Of a stretch of DNA of 64,000 nt, positions 60,601 through 64,000 are shown in pieces (position 1 is the stretch's first letter; every line of letters starts with the position of its first letter). The DNA comes from Paractinoplanes toevensis (lineage in GTDB: Bacteria; Actinomycetota; Actinomycetes; Mycobacteriales; Micromonosporaceae), in the NCBI RefSeq assembly GCF_018332695.1, contig NZ_BOQN01000039.1:1-64000 (forward strand), given 5' to 3'. The notes beneath the pieces are model-generated. The model was not told where the DNA came from. It worked only from the letters and a program-made list of their open reading frames with translations, and made no database searches. The position numbers and the translations under genes are program-made.

Positions 60601-60852
60601 ATGAAGTATCTGATTCTGTCCCGCGGCGTCTGGGACGTGGAGCTGGCCACCGAGATGATCGACGCGGGCGTGCACGTGGCCGCCGAGGGCCTGACCGGTC
60701 CCGAGCTGGCCCACGGCCGGCTCACCACGCCGGCGGTGACCGGTTTCTACCTGATCGACTGCCCGAACCGGCAGGAGGCGCTCGGGTGGGCGACGCGAAC
60801 CCCCGACACCGAGCTCCGCCCGATCGAGGATCCGGGCGGCCAGGAGTTCTAG
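60601..60852 (+). CDS. YCII-domain protein
   Basis: An 83-residue protein of the YCII-related fold: MKYLILSRGVWDVELATEMI, then FYLIDCPNRQEALGWATRTP. AGAGGAG lies 6 bases before ATG 60601. Small YCII proteins often accompany ECF sigma factors, but none is adjacent here. Its stop codon shares CTAG with the stop of the convergent SARP gene. Confidence 0.85.
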   Translation: MKYLILSRGVWDVELATEMIDAGVHVAAEGLTGPELAHGRLTTPAVTGFYLIDCPNRQEALGWATRTPDTELRPIEDPGGQEF

Positions 60853-63500
60853 GCGATCAGCTTGGCCCGCACCGCGTCGGCGGTGGGGTGACCGATCTCG
60901 GCCAGGGTCGCCGCGGCCTGCGTCCACGCCTCGCGGGCCCGGTGGCGGCGGCCGGCCGCCTCATGCGCGTCGCCCAGCCGGTCCAGGGTCTCGCCCTGGC
61001 CGTGCCGGTCGCCCAGCTCGCGGTAGATGTCGAGCGCCCGCCGGTAGTCGCGGATCGCGTCGTCGGGCCGGCCGCTCCGGGCGTGGATGTAGCCGAGGCT
61101 GTCCAGGGTCTCGGCCACCCCGCGCCGGTCGCCGGCCGCGGTGAACCGGGCGACCGCCTCGGTGCAGTGCCCGAGCGCGGCCTCGGTCTCGCCGAGCAGC
61201 GACTCGTACCAGCCGAGGCAGTTCAGCGCGTAGGGGTAGATGTCCAGGTCGCGGGCCAGGTCTAGGGCGCGGGCGGCCTCGGCGCGGGCCGGCTCGAGCC
61301 GGTCGCGGATCTCCAGGAGCCAGGACAGGTCGAGGTGACAGTTGGCCTGGCCACGGCGGTCGGCGACCCGGCGGAACAGGGCGATCGCCCGGTCCAGGTG
61401 GCGGTGGGCATCGTCGTACGCCCCGATCTGGATCTCCGCGCGGGCGATCGCCCGGAGTGCCTTGCCCCGCGCCTGCTCGTCGTTCGGCCGGCCGGCGGCG
61501 GCGAGCGCCGACCGTTGCGCGGTGATCTGGTCGTGCCAGTGGCCCTGCCGCTGCAGGTAGGTGGTGAGGTGGTAGGCGAGCGCGATGACCGCGTCGGGCA
61601 GGCCGGCCGTGGTGGCCTCGCCGAGCATCGCGAGCAGCGGCTGGTGCCGGCGGCGGAACCAGGCCATCGCCTGCTCGGCGTTCGCGAGCGGCTCGGCCAC
61701 GATGCCGTCGGCCGGCGGCGGCAGCGGGACCGGCGCGCGGGCCGGGTCCAGGAGCAGGTCGGCGCGCGCGGCGGTGTGCACGTAGTGGCTGATCATCCGG
61801 CGGCGGCCGGATTCCCGCTCCTCCGCCGGGGCCGCGTTCATCAGGTCGGTGGCGTAGGCGAACAGCAGGTCGTGCAGGGTCAGGTCGCCCTCGATCAAAC
61901 TGGCCCGGCGCAGCTCGGCGATCAGCGCCGCGGCCGGGAGGCCGGCCAGTGACGACGCGGTGGCCGGCGAGACGTCCGGGACCGGGTGCAGGCCGAGCAG
62001 CCGGAACAGGCGGGCGGCCGGTGCGGACAGGGTCCGGAGCGATGCGGCGAACAGTTCCCGCAGGTCGGTGGCCGGGTCGTCGTCGCCCGCCGACAGCAGT
62101 TCCGAGGCCAGCCGGGTCAGCGGCAACGCCGGGTCGGCGGCGGCCCGGGCGGCCGCCAGGGAGAGGGCCAGCGGCAGGCCGGCCGCGCGTTCGATCAGCC
62201 GGGCGATCGCCGCCGGCTCGCCGGCCACCCGGCCGGCACCGAGCCGCCGCACCAGGAAACGGTGTGACTCGGCCGGGGCGAGCAGCCCGAGCCGCAGCGA
62301 TCGGGCCTGGGACGTGGTGACCAGGCCGGTCAGCGGGTCGCGGCTGGTCACCAGCACGACGCAGCCGTCGCCGCCGGGCAGCAGCGGCCGCACCTGCTCG
62401 GCCGAGCGGGCGTTGTCCAGCACCACCAGCATCGTGCGGTCGGCGAGCAGGCTGCGATACAGCGCGCTGCGGTCGTCGAGCTGCGCCGGGATCCGGGCCG
62501 GCGGCACCCCGAGCGCGTCGAGGAATCCGCGTAGCGCCACGCCGGGGCTCAGCGGCCCGGCGTCGAACCCGCGCAGATTGACGTAGAGCTGGCCGTCCGG
62601 GAAGCGGTCCCGCGCCGAGTGTCCCCAGTGGACGGCCAGGGAGGTCTTGCCCACCCCGGCGGTCCCGTGGATCACGCACACGGCGCCGGCGCGGTCGAGA
62701 GCGTCGAGTTCGGCCCGGCGGCCGGTGAAACCCGCGACGCCGGCCGGTAATTGCGCGGGCCCGGCCGGCTGCGGCCCGGCGGTCCGTCCGCTCATCAGGG
62801 CGTACGCCTCCCGCAGGCGTTCACCCACCTCGACGCCGAGGTCGTCGGCGAGCCGCCGGGTGATCTCGTGGTAGGCGGCGAGCGCGGCCGTCCGCTGCCC
62901 GTCGGCGGCGAGCGCCCGGATCAGCTGGGCGTGCAACTCCTCGTGGTACGGAGCGGCCTCGGTGGCGGCCCGCAGTTCGGCGACGACGTGTCCGGGCCGC
63001 TGCTCCGCCTCGGCCCAGCGCACGAGCAATTCCGTACGCTCCTCGAGCAGGGTCTCGCGCACCCGGCGGGCCCACTCCCCCGGGACGCCCGCCAGGGCGA
63101 CCGGCTGCCAGCCGGCCAGGGCGCCCCGCAGCAGCGCCGCCCGTTCGCCCGGGTCGCCGGTCTTGCCGGCCTCGGCGGCCAGCCGGCGGCTGACGTGCAG
63201 ATCCACCAGCTCGGGGTCGACCTCGGCCCGGTAGCCGCCGGCGGCGTAACGCAGGGTCACCGACGCGGGCATCCGGCCGCGCAGCCGGGTCGCGTAGGTC
63301 GCCACCAGATTGCGGGCGCGCTTCGGCGGGTCCATCCCCCAGATGCGGTCGATCAGCACGTCCACCGGAACCGGGCGGCCCGGCTCGAGCAGCAGGCAGG
63401 CGAGCAGGCAGCACTGTTTGCCGGGGCCCAGGTCGATCTCTCGATCGGCCGTCTCGAGGAGGGTCGGGCCGAGGAGGTGGAAGAGGAGCCGACCGGGCAC
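60849..63500 (-). CDS. AfsR/SARP-family regulator with NB-ARC and TPR domains
   Basis: An 883-residue regulator. The N-terminal SARP DNA-binding winged helix (LLFHLLGPTLLETADREIDL to DRIWGMDPPKRARNLVATY) and BTAD domain are followed by an NB-ARC ATPase with P-loop HGTAGVGKTS at about residue 280 and VVLDNARSAEQV, and by C-terminal TPRs (LDSLGYIHARSGRPDDAIRD). GTG 63500 gives a normal SARP N-terminus. Divergent from a second SARP gene; direct repeats at 63519-63549 lie between them. Such proteins control secondary metabolism. Confidence 0.95.
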   Translation of the reverse strand: MPGRLLFHLLGPTLLETADREIDLGPGKQCCLLACLLLEPGRPVPVDVLIDRIWGMDPPKRARNLVATYATRLRGRMPASVTLRYAAGGYRAEVDPELVDLHVSRRLAAEAGKTGDPGERAALLRGALAGWQPVALAGVPGEWARRVRETLLEERTELLVRWAEAEQRPGHVVAELRAATEAAPYHEELHAQLIRALAADGQRTAALAAYHEITRRLADDLGVEVGERLREAYALMSGRTAGPQPAGPAQLPAGVAGFTGRRAELDALDRAGAVCVIHGTAGVGKTSLAVHWGHSARDRFPDGQLYVNLRGFDAGPLSPGVALRGFLDALGVPPARIPAQLDDRSALYRSLLADRTMLVVLDNARSAEQVRPLLPGGDGCVVLVTSRDPLTGLVTTSQARSLRLGLLAPAESHRFLVRRLGAGRVAGEPAAIARLIERAAGLPLALSLAAARAAADPALPLTRLASELLSAGDDDPATDLRELFAASLRTLSAPAARLFRLLGLHPVPDVSPATASSLAGLPAAALIAELRRASLIEGDLTLHDLLFAYATDLMNAAPAEERESGRRRMISHYVHTAARADLLLDPARAPVPLPPPADGIVAEPLANAEQAMAWFRRRHQPLLAMLGEATTAGLPDAVIALAYHLTTYLQRQGHWHDQITAQRSALAAAGRPNDEQARGKALRAIARAEIQIGAYDDAHRHLDRAIALFRRVADRRGQANCHLDLSWLLEIRDRLEPARAEAARALDLARDLDIYPYALNCLGWYESLLGETEAALGHCTEAVARFTAAGDRRGVAETLDSLGYIHARSGRPDDAIRDYRRALDIYRELGDRHGQGETLDRLGDAHEAAGRRHRAREAWTQAAATLAEIGHPTADAVRAKLIA

Positions 63501-63518
63501 CCCGCCACTACAGCACGC

Positions 63519-63549
63519 ATTCCATCGATGGTCCATCCGTATTCCATCG
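63519..63549. promoter_or_regulatory. Three direct repeats spaced 11 bp: likely SARP binding site
   Basis: TCCATC occurs at 63521, 63532 and 63543, exactly 11 bp apart, within ATTCCATCG, GGTCCATCC and ATTCCATCG. SARP regulators bind tandem heptamers at 11-bp (one helical turn) spacing. The site lies between the two divergent SARP genes. Confidence 0.7.
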
Positions 63550-63635
63550 GCGCACGCCAACCTCTCTCCCGGGGCGGTGCATCGTCGGGGGGCGATGCAC
63601 CAGCCCGGGGTCTCGTCTCGGGGGAGAAGATCGCG

Positions 63636-64000
63636 ATGCCCAACGTCGTCGTCCTGTCGCGTTACCGGGTGCTCGGCCCGGTCCGGATCACCGGCAAACC
63701 GGCCGCGCCGTGCCCGCCCAAGGCGCGGGAGTTGCTCGCGCTGCTGGTGCTGAACGCCAACCGCCCGGTGCGATATGCGGAGATCGCCCGGGAGCTGTGG
63801 GCGGGCGACCCGCCGCCGTCGGCCCGGGCCAATGTGCGCACCTATGCGGCCGGGCTGCGCCAGGCGGGGGCCCGGGTGACCGCGACCGGCGACGGATACT
63901 GGCTGGCCACCGATCCGCACGACATCGACCTGGTCCGGTTCCGGGCGGCCGCCGCACGGGGCCGGGCGCTGCGCGGGGCCGGCGACCGGGTGGGTGCGAT
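63636..64000 (+). CDS. Second SARP-family regulator (partial)
   Basis: ATG 63636 opens a frame that runs to the window edge (121 codons visible). It reads SRYRVLGPVRITGKPAAPCP, then ARELLALLVLNANRPVRYAE and IARELWAGDPPPSARANVRT, the SARP winged-helix and the beginning of BTAD. GGGGGAG lies upstream. Divergent from the AfsR-like gene. Confidence 0.9.
   Translation, partial: MPNVVVLSRYRVLGPVRITGKPAAPCPPKARELLALLVLNANRPVRYAEIARELWAGDPPPSARANVRTYAAGLRQAGARVTATGDGYWLATDPHDIDLVRFRAAAARGRALRGAGDRVGA

Overview
The window is very GC-rich, uses GTG starts often, and carries secreted glycoside hydrolases with CBM2 and FN3 modules, a PASTA-less Ser/Thr kinase tail, SARP regulators, an ECF sigma factor with its partner, and lipoproteins. 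Together these point to a filamentous actinobacterium, most likely Micromonosporaceae (Actinoplanes-like). This assignment rests on gene style only; no database was searched.

Left third (1-24 kb). The tail of a receptor kinase is followed by a 20-unit tandem-hairpin repeat. Next comes a cellulose-use locus: a LacI-family regulator, an MFS exporter, a GH3 beta-glucosidase and a GH5-CBM2 endoglucanase, with a perfect CebR-type operator between the MFS and GH3 genes. Then follow two tandem copies of a secreted DUF5666-like gene (one frameshifted), a secreted zinc metallopeptidase, a GntR remnant, a divergent pair of GAF-histidine kinase and REC-GAF regulator, Lrp plus alanine dehydrogenase, an aldo/keto reductase, a GH15 glucoamylase-like enzyme, and an alpha/beta hydrolase-TetR operon behind a double TetR operator.

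Middle (20-36 kb). Two unknown genes, an SRPBCC protein and a TetR precede a CE4 deacetylase, a ferric-reductase-like flavoprotein, a D,D-carboxypeptidase, and a phosphoribosyltransferase/hydrolase pair. A polyester hydrolase (cutinase/PETase fold) lies opposite a TetR regulator. A PAP2 protein follows. Then comes a TRAP transporter (DctPQM) with an IclR regulator, three matching operator sites, and a pectin methylesterase, which suggests pectin or uronate use.

Selenium island (38.5-49.3 kb). selB and selA, an HxlR/SDR pair, fdhABC, selD and the tRNA-Sec gene lie together. fdhA has an in-frame TGA followed by a bacterial SECIS hairpin with a GGTCT loop, so every part needed to make one selenoprotein is in one 11-kb block.

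Right end (49.3-64 kb). An ECF sigma factor with a probable membrane partner, an aminoglycoside-phosphotransferase-like kinase, a degraded secreted-protein gene, a DUF427 protein, an L,D-transpeptidase, a TauE/SafE exporter, a TolB-like propeller protein, an XRE-DUF2255-SDR operon, an MFS exporter, two small proteins, and two divergent SARP regulators whose shared promoter carries three direct repeats spaced 11 bp apart.
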